Positions 8,764-17,750 of a DNA stretch of 64,000 bases are shown piece after piece. Under the pieces are notes generated by a model that was given only the letters and a program-made list of their open reading frames with translations, had not been told where the DNA came from and searched no databases. Every line of letters starts with the position of its first letter. Position 1 is the stretch's first letter. A program made the position numbers and the translations under genes. Source of the stretch: Candidatus Laterigemmans baculatus (GTDB lineage Bacteria > Planctomycetota > Planctomycetia > Pirellulales > Pirellulaceae); the NCBI RefSeq assembly GCF_010367455.1, contig NZ_WRPR01000112.1:62001-126000 (forward strand). Reading direction: 5' to 3'.

Positions 8764-10308
8764 TCAGCGGGTGGCCGCGACGTCGGTCACCCCTGGGATG
8801 GTGATCGGGAACCGCTCGTTCTCCGCCGTTTCTCGTCGGAGAATCTCCTTCGCCGCGGCGATGATTTCCTCCTGCTCGGCAGCGATGTCCTGCGACTCCG
8901 CCGGGTCGCGGCGGAGGTTGTAGACCTCCCAGTTTCCGGGCTTGTTGGAATGCAAGTTCTGCCGAACCACTTTGAAGTCTCCGATCCGTACCGCCACTTG
9001 TCCGCCATACCCGGTGAAGACCCAGACCATCGGCTTCCGCGACTCCGGAGCCGGTTCTCCATTGATCACCGACCAGATGCTTTCACCGTCCAGATTCGCC
9101 GGCCTCGACAGTCCCGCCGCATCGCACAGCGTGGGGAACCAATCGGCAAAGTAACTCGGTGCCTCTTCAACCGTGCCAGCCTGGCTTCCGTCGGGCAGGC
9201 GAACGATCATGGGCACGCGGATGCCTCCTTCATAAACGCTTCCCTTATAACCTCGCAGCCCCGCGGTGCTATTGAAGAATTCGCCGTCGACTCCTCCCAC
9301 GTGGAATCGCGGGTCGTTGCCTCGCGGATGAGTTGTCCCATTGTCGCTCGTGAACACGACGAGCGTCCGGTCGGCGACTCCCGTTTTTTCCAGCGTGGCC
9401 ATCACTCGGCCCACGTAGCCATCGAGGTCCGAGATCATCGCTGCGTAGCCCGCTCGGGGACGCGGGTGGGGAAGATATCCATTTTGGCCGCGGTAGGCCT
9501 TATCATCCCAGGCCTCGGGGAATTTTTCGACCGAATCCTTGGGCGGGTGCATTGCCACATGCGGCTCGGTGAAGGGGAGATAGAGAAAGAAAGGTTTGGA
9601 TCGGTTCGCTTCGATGAATTTTTCCGCCTCGGCGATCATCAATTTCGGCGCGTAGGTTTCGCCGATCCAGTCCTCGAGCCGAACTTCGCCCTTGGGTTGT
9701 TTCTGGTGTCCAGGGATCGGATTCTCGTTGATCACGATCCGTTCGCGGTTTCGCCACAAGTGAGGTGGGTAGAAGCTGTGGGCGACGCTTTGGCAGTTAT
9801 AACCGAAGAACAAGTCGAAACCTTGGTCGTTCGGATCTCCACTGCTGCCGACCGGACCGAGTCCCCACTTTCCCATTGCGCCGGTCGTGTAACCTGCCTC
9901 GCGAAACGCTTCGGCGATCGTGACGGCTTCAGCCGAGATGGGATACTGCCCTTCATCGAATTGCGGAAGAACTTTGGGGGCGGAAAGATTGCTGCGAATT
10001 TCCGCATTGCCCAGGTGCCGTCCCGTCAAAAGCACGCAACGAGCTGGAGCGCAGACGGGCGCGCCGGTGTAGTGCTGAGTGAAGCGAACGCCTTGAGCGG
10101 CCAAGCGATCGATGTTCGGAGTGGGGATCTTCTCCTGGCCATAACATCCCAGCTCACCCCAGCCGAGATCGTCGGCCAAGATAAACACGACATTCATGCG
10201 AGCGCGGTCAGCGCTGTTCGTCTCGCTCGCACGCGATTCGTCGGCACAGGCGTCGCGGCCCAAGCAGACGCCTAGAAGCAGAATTGCAATTGCGGTCAAA
10301 CAACGCAT
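8764..10308 (-). CDS. Sulfatase (arylsulfatase A type)
   Basis: This 514-residue exported enzyme hydrolyses a sulfate ester. The signal peptide is followed by the metal-binding start NVVFILADDLGWGELGCYG and the modification motif C-A-P-A-R at residues 86-90 with downstream LLTGRH; the cysteine would be converted to formylglycine by a sulfatase-modifying enzyme. Other family marks are GKWGLG near 150, the FTSDNG motif and a C-terminal region that binds the sugar. The substrate is not evident; planctomycetes use such sulfatases on sulfated algal polysaccharides. It is transcribed alone, with a family A palindrome in its 5' region at 10367-10437. Confidence 0.94.
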   Translation of the reverse strand: MRCLTAIAILLLGVCLGRDACADESRASETNSADRARMNVVFILADDLGWGELGCYGQEKIPTPNIDRLAAQGVRFTQHYTGAPVCAPARCVLLTGRHLGNAEIRSNLSAPKVLPQFDEGQYPISAEAVTIAEAFREAGYTTGAMGKWGLGPVGSSGDPNDQGFDLFFGYNCQSVAHSFYPPHLWRNRERIVINENPIPGHQKQPKGEVRLEDWIGETYAPKLMIAEAEKFIEANRSKPFFLYLPFTEPHVAMHPPKDSVEKFPEAWDDKAYRGQNGYLPHPRPRAGYAAMISDLDGYVGRVMATLEKTGVADRTLVVFTSDNGTTHPRGNDPRFHVGGVDGEFFNSTAGLRGYKGSVYEGGIRVPMIVRLPDGSQAGTVEEAPSYFADWFPTLCDAAGLSRPANLDGESIWSVINGEPAPESRKPMVWVFTGYGGQVAVRIGDFKVVRQNLHSNKPGNWEVYNLRRDPAESQDIAAEQEEIIAAAKEILRRETAENERFPITIPGVTDVAATR

Positions 10309-10366
10309 GGAAGTTCTCGCAGGGTGGGAGGGAGGTGAAGGGAGTGCTTACTATCGCGGGCTCTCC

Positions 10367-10437
10367 TCAGCCGCCACGCGCTAGCGTCCGGTTCGAGGGC
10401 GTCGCGAGGAACCGTGGGCTAGCGCCCGGCGGCTGAT
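10367..10437. repeat. Palindromic repeat family A copy
   Basis: An imperfect inverted repeat of about 71 bases: TCAGCCGCCACGCGCTAGCG at one end and AGCGCCCGGCGGCTGA at the other. Further copies lie at 23334-23446, 39816-39919, 55153-55357 (interrupted) and 59321-59392, with a half copy near 12602-12638. Confidence 0.85.
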
Positions 10438-10487
10438 CTATGCTCTGGTGCTACGGGCGTACTGGGGCTCTGTCACAACAGCCAGTT

Positions 10488-12401
10488 TTACCGCGACGCG
10501 TCCACGGTTTCTGCGGGGATCACCGGCAGGATGATGCGGCTCGGATGCGTCGCGTCGTGGTAGATCGTCTGTGTCGCCGTCTTTATCAGTCGGTGGCGAT
10601 TGAGGGGCTCGCCGCTGTTGGGATTGACATCGAAACGGGGGAAGTTTGAGCTCGAAATATCGACTCGAATGCGATGTCCTTTTTTAAACACATTCGACGT
10701 CGGGTAGAGCTTGATCGTGAACTCATACACCTCGCCCGGCTCCATGAGCTTTTCTTCTTTCAGCGATTCGCGGAACCGCCCCCGGACGATGCCATCGCCG
10801 ATGTTCAAGTCGAAGCCTCCCGGCCATTCGGCGCTGGGTGGATAGACATCGATCAATTTTGCGGTGAAGTCGGTATCGACCGCCGAGCTCGAGGCGTGCA
10901 GGCGGACTTCAATCTCACCAGTCACTTCGAGATCTTCTTGGAGTGGTTCGGACTGGAAGACGAGGACGTCGTTCCTCGCTGAGAGAGGAATTGGATCGAA
11001 GAAATTCCAGACGTGCGGTCCACCTTTCTGATCCCATGCTCCTTGGAGGAGGATGTCGTTGTGGGAGGAAATGTTACCGCCGATCGTAGGGACGGGATCG
11101 TTGGGATCGAATTGGAACTGGGTTGTCGAGGAGTCGCCCTTGGGTGGTTTGGTGGCCAGTCCGCCGTCGCCGTGGAGGTAGTAGTCGGTGTAGACGGTGC
11201 GGGCGAGCGGCCATTCGTGCTCGTCTCGCCAATACCCGCCATGCTCGATTCGGCCTTGGTCGTCCTTGCCGCCGTCGCCGGTTCCCATCACGAAGATTCG
11301 CACCGGAGTGGCGAACGGAGCTTCTTTGCCGACCGCATTATCGATGCCTTTGAGCCAATGGTCGTACCATTCCTTGCGCCATGCCCACTGGTCGGCGATC
11401 GCCGCGTCGCGACCAAAGGAAACTTGGCCGTGGGTGTAGCTCGACTGCCGACCATGAATCCACGGACCCATGATCATGTAGACCGGGCCCTTGATGGTTT
11501 TGCTGAGCGCTATGAAGTTAGCCGTGTTGTTTCCGGCCCAGGAGTCATACCAACCCGAGACGAGATAGACCGGGATGTCTTTGTATTTTTCCGGGGCGTC
11601 GACGATGTTGTTTTGCGCCCAAAACTCATCATTGGCTCCATGCTCCATGGCGGAGATCAGCCACTCCTCATACTCGGACGAAAGTTTGAGCGGCGTCATG
11701 CCGCGGCGTGTGGGAAGATTCCGAAGGTAGGTGAAACGCTGGTCGGCCATCTCTTTAAGGACTTCGGCGGTTCCCGGGTCCGTCGCTGCGTTGCTGCCAC
11801 GACCGCCATTCAAAAAGATCCAGTTCCAGAATCGCATCTCGAACGCACCGGCGTTCCGCAGGCTCTGGCGGCCGAGGTTCGACATCGCATCGACCGGGAT
11901 CACCGTCACGAGTTCGGGAGCGCCGGCCAGCGCCATCGCGTGCTGGGTTCCGCCGACGTAGGAGGTGCCAATCATCCCGATTCGGCCGTTGGACCAGGGC
12001 TGCTCACCGATCCAGGCGGCGCAGTCCACGCCGTCGCGGCCGTCGTCGGTCAGCATGTGCCAGACGCCTTCGGATTTATAGCGGCCTCGCGTGTCTTGGG
12101 CGACGAACACGTACCCGTGCGTCGCGTAGTAGACGCCGGCCGTCTCGGACCCGTCCTTGTTGTAAGGAAGCCGCGTGAGGATCACCGGCAGCGCTTCTTC
12201 GACCGGTTTGCCGTTCTTTGCCGGACGATAGATATCGGTTGCCAAGCGAACCCCGTCTCGCATCGGGACCATCACGTCGCGCTCGACGATGAAGTCCGCG
12301 GCCTGAACCGACGGCGGCGTCGTCCACGAAGGACCGATCCAGGCCTGGATCAAGAGGAGCGTGAACAACACGCAGGGACGGAACACCAATCGATGAGGCA
12401 T
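10488..12401 (-). CDS. CocE/NonD family hydrolase (X-Pro dipeptidyl-peptidase-like)
   Basis: The product is a 637-residue secreted serine hydrolase. A signal peptide (about residues 1-34 from the ATG at 12401) precedes the family start DVMVPMRDGVRLATDIYRP. The alpha/beta-hydrolase domain holds the nucleophile elbow GTSYVGG and the region HGRQSSYTHGQ, and the C-terminal jelly-roll domain is typical of X-Pro dipeptidyl-peptidases and CocE esterases, ending with DATHPSRIILPVIP. The family cleaves acyl esters or amides, in some cases beta-lactam or cocaine esters; the natural substrate here is unknown. The ATG at 12401 is preferred to upstream starts because those add a basic non-signal extension. 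Confidence 0.9.
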   Translation of the reverse strand: MPHRLVFRPCVLFTLLLIQAWIGPSWTTPPSVQAADFIVERDVMVPMRDGVRLATDIYRPAKNGKPVEEALPVILTRLPYNKDGSETAGVYYATHGYVFVAQDTRGRYKSEGVWHMLTDDGRDGVDCAAWIGEQPWSNGRIGMIGTSYVGGTQHAMALAGAPELVTVIPVDAMSNLGRQSLRNAGAFEMRFWNWIFLNGGRGSNAATDPGTAEVLKEMADQRFTYLRNLPTRRGMTPLKLSSEYEEWLISAMEHGANDEFWAQNNIVDAPEKYKDIPVYLVSGWYDSWAGNNTANFIALSKTIKGPVYMIMGPWIHGRQSSYTHGQVSFGRDAAIADQWAWRKEWYDHWLKGIDNAVGKEAPFATPVRIFVMGTGDGGKDDQGRIEHGGYWRDEHEWPLARTVYTDYYLHGDGGLATKPPKGDSSTTQFQFDPNDPVPTIGGNISSHNDILLQGAWDQKGGPHVWNFFDPIPLSARNDVLVFQSEPLQEDLEVTGEIEVRLHASSSAVDTDFTAKLIDVYPPSAEWPGGFDLNIGDGIVRGRFRESLKEEKLMEPGEVYEFTIKLYPTSNVFKKGHRIRVDISSSNFPRFDVNPNSGEPLNRHRLIKTATQTIYHDATHPSRIILPVIPAETVDASR

Positions 12402-12466
12402 GGCGCGCTGGTTCCGAGATATGGGTGGGAGGCGGGAGGTTGCAACAGACGTTCGGCTAATCATTA

Positions 12467-12706
12467 CCCTCCCCCCGGGAGGGTCGGGCTCTTAGGCCCG
12501 GGGAGGGCCAGCTGAATCCATGTTCGCTCCGGGTTCTGCGTCTCGCATCGCCCTCCCCGCTCGTTCCTCGCGACCCTCCCGGGGGGAGGGTGTCGTTGAG
12601 GTTTCGGAGAACCGGGGGCTAGCGCCTGGCGGCTGATCAAACACAGTCGCCTTCGGCTTGCCGTTAAACAATGTTGCAGCGAACGGACTGCTATGGAACG
12701 CTCAGT
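12467..12706. repeat. Intergenic region made of three repeat families
   Basis: From 12467 to 12591 there is a family C inverted repeat (ACCCTCCCCCCGGGAGGGTC at the left, GACCCTCCCGGGGGGAGGG at the right, with GGCCCGGGGAGGGC between). At 12602-12638 there is half of a family A palindrome and at about 12645-12669 one arm of the element at 3117-3185. There is no gene. A second full family C copy lies at 30555-30648. Confidence 0.75.
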
Positions 12707-14347
12707 TTAGTTGAACGTGCGCAGCAATTTGCGGCCGAGGAACAGATTCCAGATCTCCTCGGTGCCGAGCGGGCGTTGGCGGCCCTGCGTCGGGTGGTCG
12801 ATCACTTCCAAGCCATCGGTGACGACCAGGCAGGCGGTCTCGTCGCGGACTGCGCGGGCGACGAGGGCATGTTCGTCCAAGATGAAGCCGAGCAGTACCG
12901 GCTCGAGCTGTTCAAAGCCCATGCGGTCGAGGTGCTCGACCAGCGGTTTGGCCAGCCGCTTCTGGGCCGCGTTCCAGCGTTCGGCGGGAACGGTGAAGAT
13001 GTCTTCGTGCTCGGCTTGCCAGCCGGCGTAGATTGCATAGATGTCGTCGACCGGCAGATCGGCCACATCGGCTCCGACGGCGTGGACCATCGGCCCGGTG
13101 ATCCCGACGTTCGAGTAGTTTCGCTCGCCCAGGTTGTATTCGAAGCGGACGAGGAAGCAGTCGGTCGGCGATGCGTAGCTTGGCCAGTACAGCGTCCGCC
13201 GATCGATGACTTCGACGGCCGTGGGCGGCACCGCCATCTGCTGGGGCTGCGAAAGCCAGAGCGCCATCTCGGCTTCGGCCCGCGCTTCGTCGGTCGTGTA
13301 CTCTTCCGCAATTGCGTCGGCGAAGCCCAGTTCCTCGGCGTAAGCCATCACGCGGAGCCGGGTCGAAGGTTCAGCGGCGAGGGCCAGCAAGCGTTCGCGG
13401 CCTTCCTCGTTGCCAAGGCGCGCGAGCGCACCGGCCGCTTCGCTTTGGACGCGGCGATGGGCCAGCTCCATGGCTTGATTCAATTTGGGGATGGCTCCCT
13501 CCCAGCCGATCAAGCCAAACGCGTCGCAGAGCGAGACCGCCAGCGCCACCGCTTCGGACAAGACCTTCTGAACCTCCTCGACCGTGCTGCCAAAACTCCT
13601 CGGGTCCTCTTCGAATTGCCCGAGTCGACCGGAGACCCCACCGAGCAGCGCCGCGAGCGTCTCGCCTCGACTGCTTCCCGGATGTTCGCTGACGCGACCG
13701 GTGCGAGTTAGAAAGTTGGCCAAGTCGAGGATCGGCGCGGCGGCACTGGGGTGGGAAAGTGCATCGAAGGCGGCGGGAAAGAAGTCGCTCGGCTCCCAGT
13801 CGCGATGCTGCATCAGCGGGCTGAGCACTTGTCCCACCGCCATCCAGTCGTCCGGTGGTGAGGTAGCCAGCAGCTCGGCGAGCATCTGCAGCGACGCGGC
13901 AGTTCGGGCCGCCGCTAGCAGATACAGCAGCAGATGGCGGTTGGGAGTCCGCTCGGGGAGGGACTGGGCGAGGGTGCGAATCGCGGCCGGGTCGATCTTC
14001 GCCAGCACCGATCCGCGGCTGGAGCCCGGCGTCGTTTCCTCCGGCGAGCTGCTCGAAGAAGGCTCACGTGAAGGTTCGGGCGTCGCCGTCGCGGGGGCGT
14101 CGCTTGCGGCCGGCTCACTGGCAACCGCCCGCGCGGCGAGCTGCTGCAGGACGCGGAGCAAACCGCCCAGGATCGCCGGGTCGGAGGAGTCCAGCCGTTC
14201 GGCCCGCTCCCGCAATTGGATGATCAGGTCGGGGAGCGATGCCGGTTCGGCCGCGGCAAGTTGTTGAAGCGTCGCCCCGGCTGCAACGCGATCGGCGTCG
14301 GCCCCGAGCAACGATTGCACGGCCTCGGAGATTTGGATTTCGGACAC
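12707..14347 (-). CDS. HEAT-like repeat protein of unknown function
   Basis: A protein of about 546 residues if the GTG at 14347 is used; a TTG at 14380 is possible and no ribosome-binding site decides it. The N-terminal third is helical and has a Ser/Pro/Glu-rich linker near residues 90-120. The middle has HEAT-like units, most clearly ALARLGNEEGRERLLALAAE. The last 180 residues form a distinct conserved domain (EYNLGERNYSNVGITGP, LPVDDIYAIYAGWQAEHEDI), not recognised. No signal peptide or membrane helix is visible, so a cytoplasmic scaffold is likely. It points away from the divergent acyltransferase gene. Confidence 0.6.
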   Translation of the reverse strand: MSEIQISEAVQSLLGADADRVAAGATLQQLAAAEPASLPDLIIQLRERAERLDSSDPAILGGLLRVLQQLAARAVASEPAASDAPATATPEPSREPSSSSSPEETTPGSSRGSVLAKIDPAAIRTLAQSLPERTPNRHLLLYLLAAARTAASLQMLAELLATSPPDDWMAVGQVLSPLMQHRDWEPSDFFPAAFDALSHPSAAAPILDLANFLTRTGRVSEHPGSSRGETLAALLGGVSGRLGQFEEDPRSFGSTVEEVQKVLSEAVALAVSLCDAFGLIGWEGAIPKLNQAMELAHRRVQSEAAGALARLGNEEGRERLLALAAEPSTRLRVMAYAEELGFADAIAEEYTTDEARAEAEMALWLSQPQQMAVPPTAVEVIDRRTLYWPSYASPTDCFLVRFEYNLGERNYSNVGITGPMVHAVGADVADLPVDDIYAIYAGWQAEHEDIFTVPAERWNAAQKRLAKPLVEHLDRMGFEQLEPVLLGFILDEHALVARAVRDETACLVVTDGLEVIDHPTQGRQRPLGTEEIWNLFLGRKLLRTFN

Positions 14348-14442
14348 GTTTTGCAATTCGTCTGAGCGTTTCGGGCACAAGCGAATATACGTCCGGCAAG
14401 CTGCAGCCGGGAGGCCCCTGTGGCTTCAGGTGGCCCAATCCA

Positions 14443-14463
14443 TCACCCTCCCGGCGGGAGGGT
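14443..14463. repeat. Short family C palindrome
   Basis: ACCCTCCCGGCGGGAGGGTG, an almost perfect palindrome matching the end of family C elements. It lies between the divergent HEAT-like protein and acyltransferase genes. Confidence 0.6.
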
Positions 14464-14515
14464 GAAATCGAGGGCCGATATCTGCCCCCTCCCCCGATTC
14501 TGGTCTTGATTTGCC

Positions 14516-14526
14516 GGGAGGATTTG
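14516..14526 (+). promoter_or_regulatory. Strong ribosome-binding site candidate before GTG 14527
   Basis: GGGAGGA at 14516-14522 is an excellent Shine-Dalgarno match and lies four bases before an in-frame GTG at 14527. Clear sites are scarce in this window, so it bears on the acyltransferase start: it favours GTG 14527 over the ATG codons at 14554 and 14587. Confidence 0.5.
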
Positions 14527-14586
14527 GTGAGTGTGCATGGCGAATGGCCACCGATGCTACCAGCCTCCCTCGCCCGGTTCCGTGGT

Positions 14587-16026
14587 ATGACTCAGGCCCG
14601 CCCAGCCCCTGCCGTAACGACTCCGCCCGCCAGTGCCTCAGCCAGCGAGCGGCTGGCGGGTTTCGATCTGCTGCGGGTTGGGGCTGCGGTGGCCGTCGTC
14701 GTTCTGCACGCCACGGCTCCCTACTTGGCTCACCCGATGCCCGGGCTGACTTGGCCGGTGTTCGACCAGCCGAGTGCGATTGCCGACGCGGTGGGATGGG
14801 GGATCGAGCTGTCGATCATGCCGCTGTTCTTGATGATCGCAGGACTCTTCGCACTTCCTTTGTGGCAGCGGCACGGCGACCGCGGATTCGTGAAACATCG
14901 GGCGGTGCGGTTGCTCGGGCCGTTGGCTTTCGCCGCCGTGCTGATCCTGCCGATGGACTTGTACACGTGGCTGCTCGGCTGGGTCATCGAAGGGCAGATC
15001 GCGCTGCGCAAGATGCGGAGCCTGAAATTCGATCCCGGCGTCGACGATGGGTTGTGGGGGCTCAGCCACCTGTGGTTCCTGCACTATCTGTTCTTCTACT
15101 GCGTCGCCGCGGTCGCCGCCGTGCGGGCAGCGCGGTGGTTGGGCTCTGTCAGAAAACCTCGCCCCTCACCCCAACCCTCTCCCCCGCGATTCGCTGCGCG
15201 GCGGGGGCGAGGGAGCCTAAGGAGTCGGCGGACGAGCTCGCTGGTCGGGATGCTAGCGGGGCTCGCGCTGGTGGGCTGGGTGACGCTGGCCGCGGTCCCG
15301 GAAGTGGTGTTCGGTTTTCAGCACGCCTTCCTGCCCGTTCCCTCGAAGTGGATTTACTGTGGAACGTACTTCGTCGGCGGATTGCTGCTCGCGGCTGAGC
15401 CCCGGTTTCTCGAGTGGACGCGGCGGTGGGCGTTGCCGCTGACCCTAGGCGGCTTGGCCGCGACCGCGGTCGGGGTGGGACTCGGCTACGGATGGCTCGA
15501 AGGCCGCGGTGGAGTCCCGCTGCGGTTGCTGGCGACCGCTGTGACGGTCGTCACCGCATGGACGTTGTCGCTCGGGCTGGTCGGTTGGGCGTCCCGCACG
15601 ACCACGCTTCGCCCGAGCTGGATCGGAGGTCGTCGCCTGCGCTATGCCGCGGCCGCTTCGTTTTGGGTCTACCTGATCCATCACCCGGTGATCGGTCTGA
15701 TCCACATCGACTTGAAAGTCTACGCCCCGCAGTTGGCACCGGAGCTGAAAGTCGTGATCGCGACGGCCGTTGCGCTGTTGTTTTCCGGGCTCACGTTCGA
15801 GGTGCTCGTCCGCCGCTCACCGGTGGCTCGTTGGCTGGGGACCCCTTCGGAGTTTCGCAAGGGCTCGCGGCACAAACGCCCCGGATCGGGCCACAGCTCC
15901 GAGTCTCGTGGAGAAGCAGCCGAAGCGGCCGCGGCGTCCACCGTGGCGTTTGGGGGGCTGGCAGATAGCGGCGGGTTGGCAGATAGCGGGGGGCTACCAA
16001 ATCACCTCGCCAAGCCCGCCGCGTGA
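14587..16026 (+). CDS. Acyltransferase family 3 membrane protein with an embedded repeat
   Basis: This 479-residue membrane protein (499 if it starts at GTG 14527) O-acylates a sugar or envelope component. It begins with the family pattern RLAGFDLLRVGAAVAVVVLHAT, including the conserved R/H pair of acyltransferase-3 proteins, followed by about ten transmembrane helices; LWFLHYLFFYC and VYLIHHPVI are further family marks. After helix WFLHYLFFYCVAAVAAV the loop PSPQPSPPRFAARRGRG is encoded by a G/C palindrome of the family seen at 20735-20928, which suggests a repeat inserted in frame (15147-15231). The extreme C terminus is low complexity and overlaps the fhcC end by 33 bases, tail to tail. 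Confidence 0.82.
   Translation: MTQARPAPAVTTPPASASASERLAGFDLLRVGAAVAVVVLHATAPYLAHPMPGLTWPVFDQPSAIADAVGWGIELSIMPLFLMIAGLFALPLWQRHGDRGFVKHRAVRLLGPLAFAAVLILPMDLYTWLLGWVIEGQIALRKMRSLKFDPGVDDGLWGLSHLWFLHYLFFYCVAAVAAVRAARWLGSVRKPRPSPQPSPPRFAARRGRGSLRSRRTSSLVGMLAGLALVGWVTLAAVPEVVFGFQHAFLPVPSKWIYCGTYFVGGLLLAAEPRFLEWTRRWALPLTLGGLAATAVGVGLGYGWLEGRGGVPLRLLATAVTVVTAWTLSLGLVGWASRTTTLRPSWIGGRRLRYAAAASFWVYLIHHPVIGLIHIDLKVYAPQLAPELKVVIATAVALLFSGLTFEVLVRRSPVARWLGTPSEFRKGSRHKRPGSGHSSESRGEAAEAAAASTVAFGGLADSGGLADSGGLPNHLAKPAA
15147..15231. repeat. Family D palindrome inside the acyltransferase gene
   Basis: The stretch holds CCCCTCACCCCAACCCTCTC followed by CCCCCGCG, a short loop, and CGGGGGCGAGGG, the same words found in the two intergenic copies at 20735-20928. 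Its left edge carries CTCTGTCAGAAAACC, close to the terminal repeat of the MITE-like element at 55171-55298. No stop codon is introduced in the acyltransferase frame. Confidence 0.75.
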
Positions 16027-16857
16027 CAAGTCGCCGAGACTCCGCAGCCATCCGCCGTCCCAGCGACGCTGCTCGATGGCCGCCGCGGTCTCGGTCCCTG
16101 CACCACGTGCGAGGTCGTCCAACAGCAGTTGGAGGAACCCGCTCGGAGCGGCTGTCGGCGGGGTGAAGCACGGGGGACGCACCGGCGGGGGTGGATCGGC
16201 GGCTGAGGGAGTCGCGGCGGAGGCGGAGATCGCAGCGGCAAGGATCAGGATCGTCCCTCGCCGCATCGCGAAGCCGAGATCGGTCGAGTCGACCCTTCCG
16301 GCGGCGATCGTGCCGGCGACCATTTCCCATCCGCAGCGGGGGCCGGCTTGTCCACCGATGAGGATCGTGCCCCGCCGCATGCGGTGCCCGGTCGCCGCGG
16401 CTGCATTGCCCTGGACCACGACGCGACCGCCTCGCATTCCTGTCCGTTCGCCGCGGAGGGGGCCGCCGAGCGCTTCGCCCGCGTCGCCTGCGATTTCGAT
16501 GACTCCGCCGCGCATTCCCGAGGCGGCCAGGGCGCCGACGGAGCCTTGCACGCGGACGATTCCGGCCGACATGCGGCGACCGAGCTGAGCTCCGGCCGAG
16601 CCTTCGACGACCAGCTCGCCTCCGGCCCAGGCGGTGCCGATGCCGTCGATGCGGCGGCAATCGCCTTCGAAGCCGAGCTTCTCATCGGCCCGCCCCGCGA
16701 CGTCGAACCACGTCGCCACATCGGTCGCTTGGCAACCGATCCGTAGCGGCAGCCGCCGAATCTGGTCGGTCGAGAGCGGGCCGAGGCGTTCGAGCGTGAG
16801 CGAGGAGACGTCGAGCGCTGTGGGAGGCGTCGACCGCAGCCGGAGGGTCAGCGTCAT
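15994..16857 (-). CDS. fhcC: Formyltransferase/hydrolase complex subunit C
   Basis: This is the homologue of formylmethanofuran dehydrogenase subunit C (287 residues). The central part is a right-handed beta-helix built from repeated GG/GxxMRxG turns (GRRMSAGIVRVQG, GMRGGVIEIAGDAG, RMRRGTILIGGQAG), as in the C-terminal glutamate-synthase-like fold of this family. In the bacterial Fhc complex subunit C is structural and holds the methanofuran-like carrier chain. Its ATG overlaps the fhcD stop by four bases (ATGA), placing it last in the fhcB-A-D-C operon. A Pro-rich linker and a helical tail of about 60 residues follow the beta-helix. Confidence 0.9.
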   Translation of the reverse strand: MTLTLRLRSTPPTALDVSSLTLERLGPLSTDQIRRLPLRIGCQATDVATWFDVAGRADEKLGFEGDCRRIDGIGTAWAGGELVVEGSAGAQLGRRMSAGIVRVQGSVGALAASGMRGGVIEIAGDAGEALGGPLRGERTGMRGGRVVVQGNAAAATGHRMRRGTILIGGQAGPRCGWEMVAGTIAAGRVDSTDLGFAMRRGTILILAAAISASAATPSAADPPPPVRPPCFTPPTAAPSGFLQLLLDDLARGAGTETAAAIEQRRWDGGWLRSLGDLSRGGLGEVIW

Positions 16858-17750
16858 GCGAGCACCTCGTGGAGATCAAAGCAGTGGCGTCCGAGCTTGC
16901 CGCCGTAGTTTCCGGCGGTGATCTCCAGTAACCCTCGCTCGCCAGCCGCCTCGCAGGCTGCGTGGATCCCGACCCGCATCGCTTCGGCGACTGCTCCCGG
17001 CGTGAGCCCATCGATGACGACTTCCAGGACCGCGTTGCTCCGCGCATCCAAGCCGGAGTCGACGGCGCCGCGGAGCGTGGGGCAATAGGCCTCGTTGACC
17101 GAGGCGACCAGCGCCGGGTACTTCGATCCGACTTTGGATCCGCTTCGCGTCGCCCCGCCTGCAAACGGGGTGATCACGTCGGGGAGCGGGCGGATCGCCG
17201 CCACGGCGGCCCGGCAGGCGAGCGCGACGACTTCGATCGACTCGCCAATTAGAAAAAAGTTGCCGCCGCCGACCGCATCGACGCGAGCCGTGTCTTCTTC
17301 ACACAGGAACTCGCCATCCATCACGGGCACCCGCCAGTACCGCCGGCCGCCGATCGATTTCGAGATCTGATAACCGTCGCCGAAGTAGCGGAGAGTGCGG
17401 CCAAGGGGGACCCGCTTCTCACCATCGATTCCTGCGAACAGGGCGGTCGTCGGGCAAGTCAGTACGCACTGGCCGGCCCGCAGCGGGAGCTGCTTTTCGA
17501 GCGACTGGCCCGAGACGCCGAAAGCCAGAATCGCGACTCCCGGACGATGGTCCGGTGTTTCCTCGGGCGCTAGTTCCCGCTCGACCGCGATCTCGATCCC
17601 GCAGCCCACGACCGACGTTCCGAAGCCGGTCATCGCCGCCGCCGCGTCGCGAGCCCAACCCATATCGGCAGCGGTTACGATGACCCGAGTCGCCTTCATG
17701 TCGAAGGCTTCGGCAAATGTCGGAGCGATTGTTACGGAGCGGATTTGCAT
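16854..17750 (-). CDS. fhcD: Formylmethanofuran-tetrahydromethanopterin formyltransferase (subunit D)
   Basis: The 298-residue protein is the Ftr homologue that transfers the formyl group between tetrahydromethanopterin and the methanofuran-type carrier in the Fhc complex. Recognition rests on the N terminus (TFAEAFDMKATRVIVTA), the region LTCPTTALFAGI and GGATRSGSKVGSKY near residue 200, all typical of Ftr. The ATG overlaps the fhcA stop by one base (TGATG) and its own stop overlaps the fhcC start. In methylotrophic and planctomycete bacteria the complex works in oxidation or detoxification of formaldehyde-derived C1 units. Confidence 0.93.
   Translation of the reverse strand: MQIRSVTIAPTFAEAFDMKATRVIVTAADMGWARDAAAAMTGFGTSVVGCGIEIAVERELAPEETPDHRPGVAILAFGVSGQSLEKQLPLRAGQCVLTCPTTALFAGIDGEKRVPLGRTLRYFGDGYQISKSIGGRRYWRVPVMDGEFLCEEDTARVDAVGGGNFFLIGESIEVVALACRAAVAAIRPLPDVITPFAGGATRSGSKVGSKYPALVASVNEAYCPTLRGAVDSGLDARSNAVLEVVIDGLTPGAVAEAMRVGIHAACEAAGERGLLEITAGNYGGKLGRHCFDLHEVLA

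Noticed and set aside
8566-10275. A 569-codon frame antisense to the sulfatase gene
   Set aside because: The sulfatase on the other strand has clear motifs; this frame has none.
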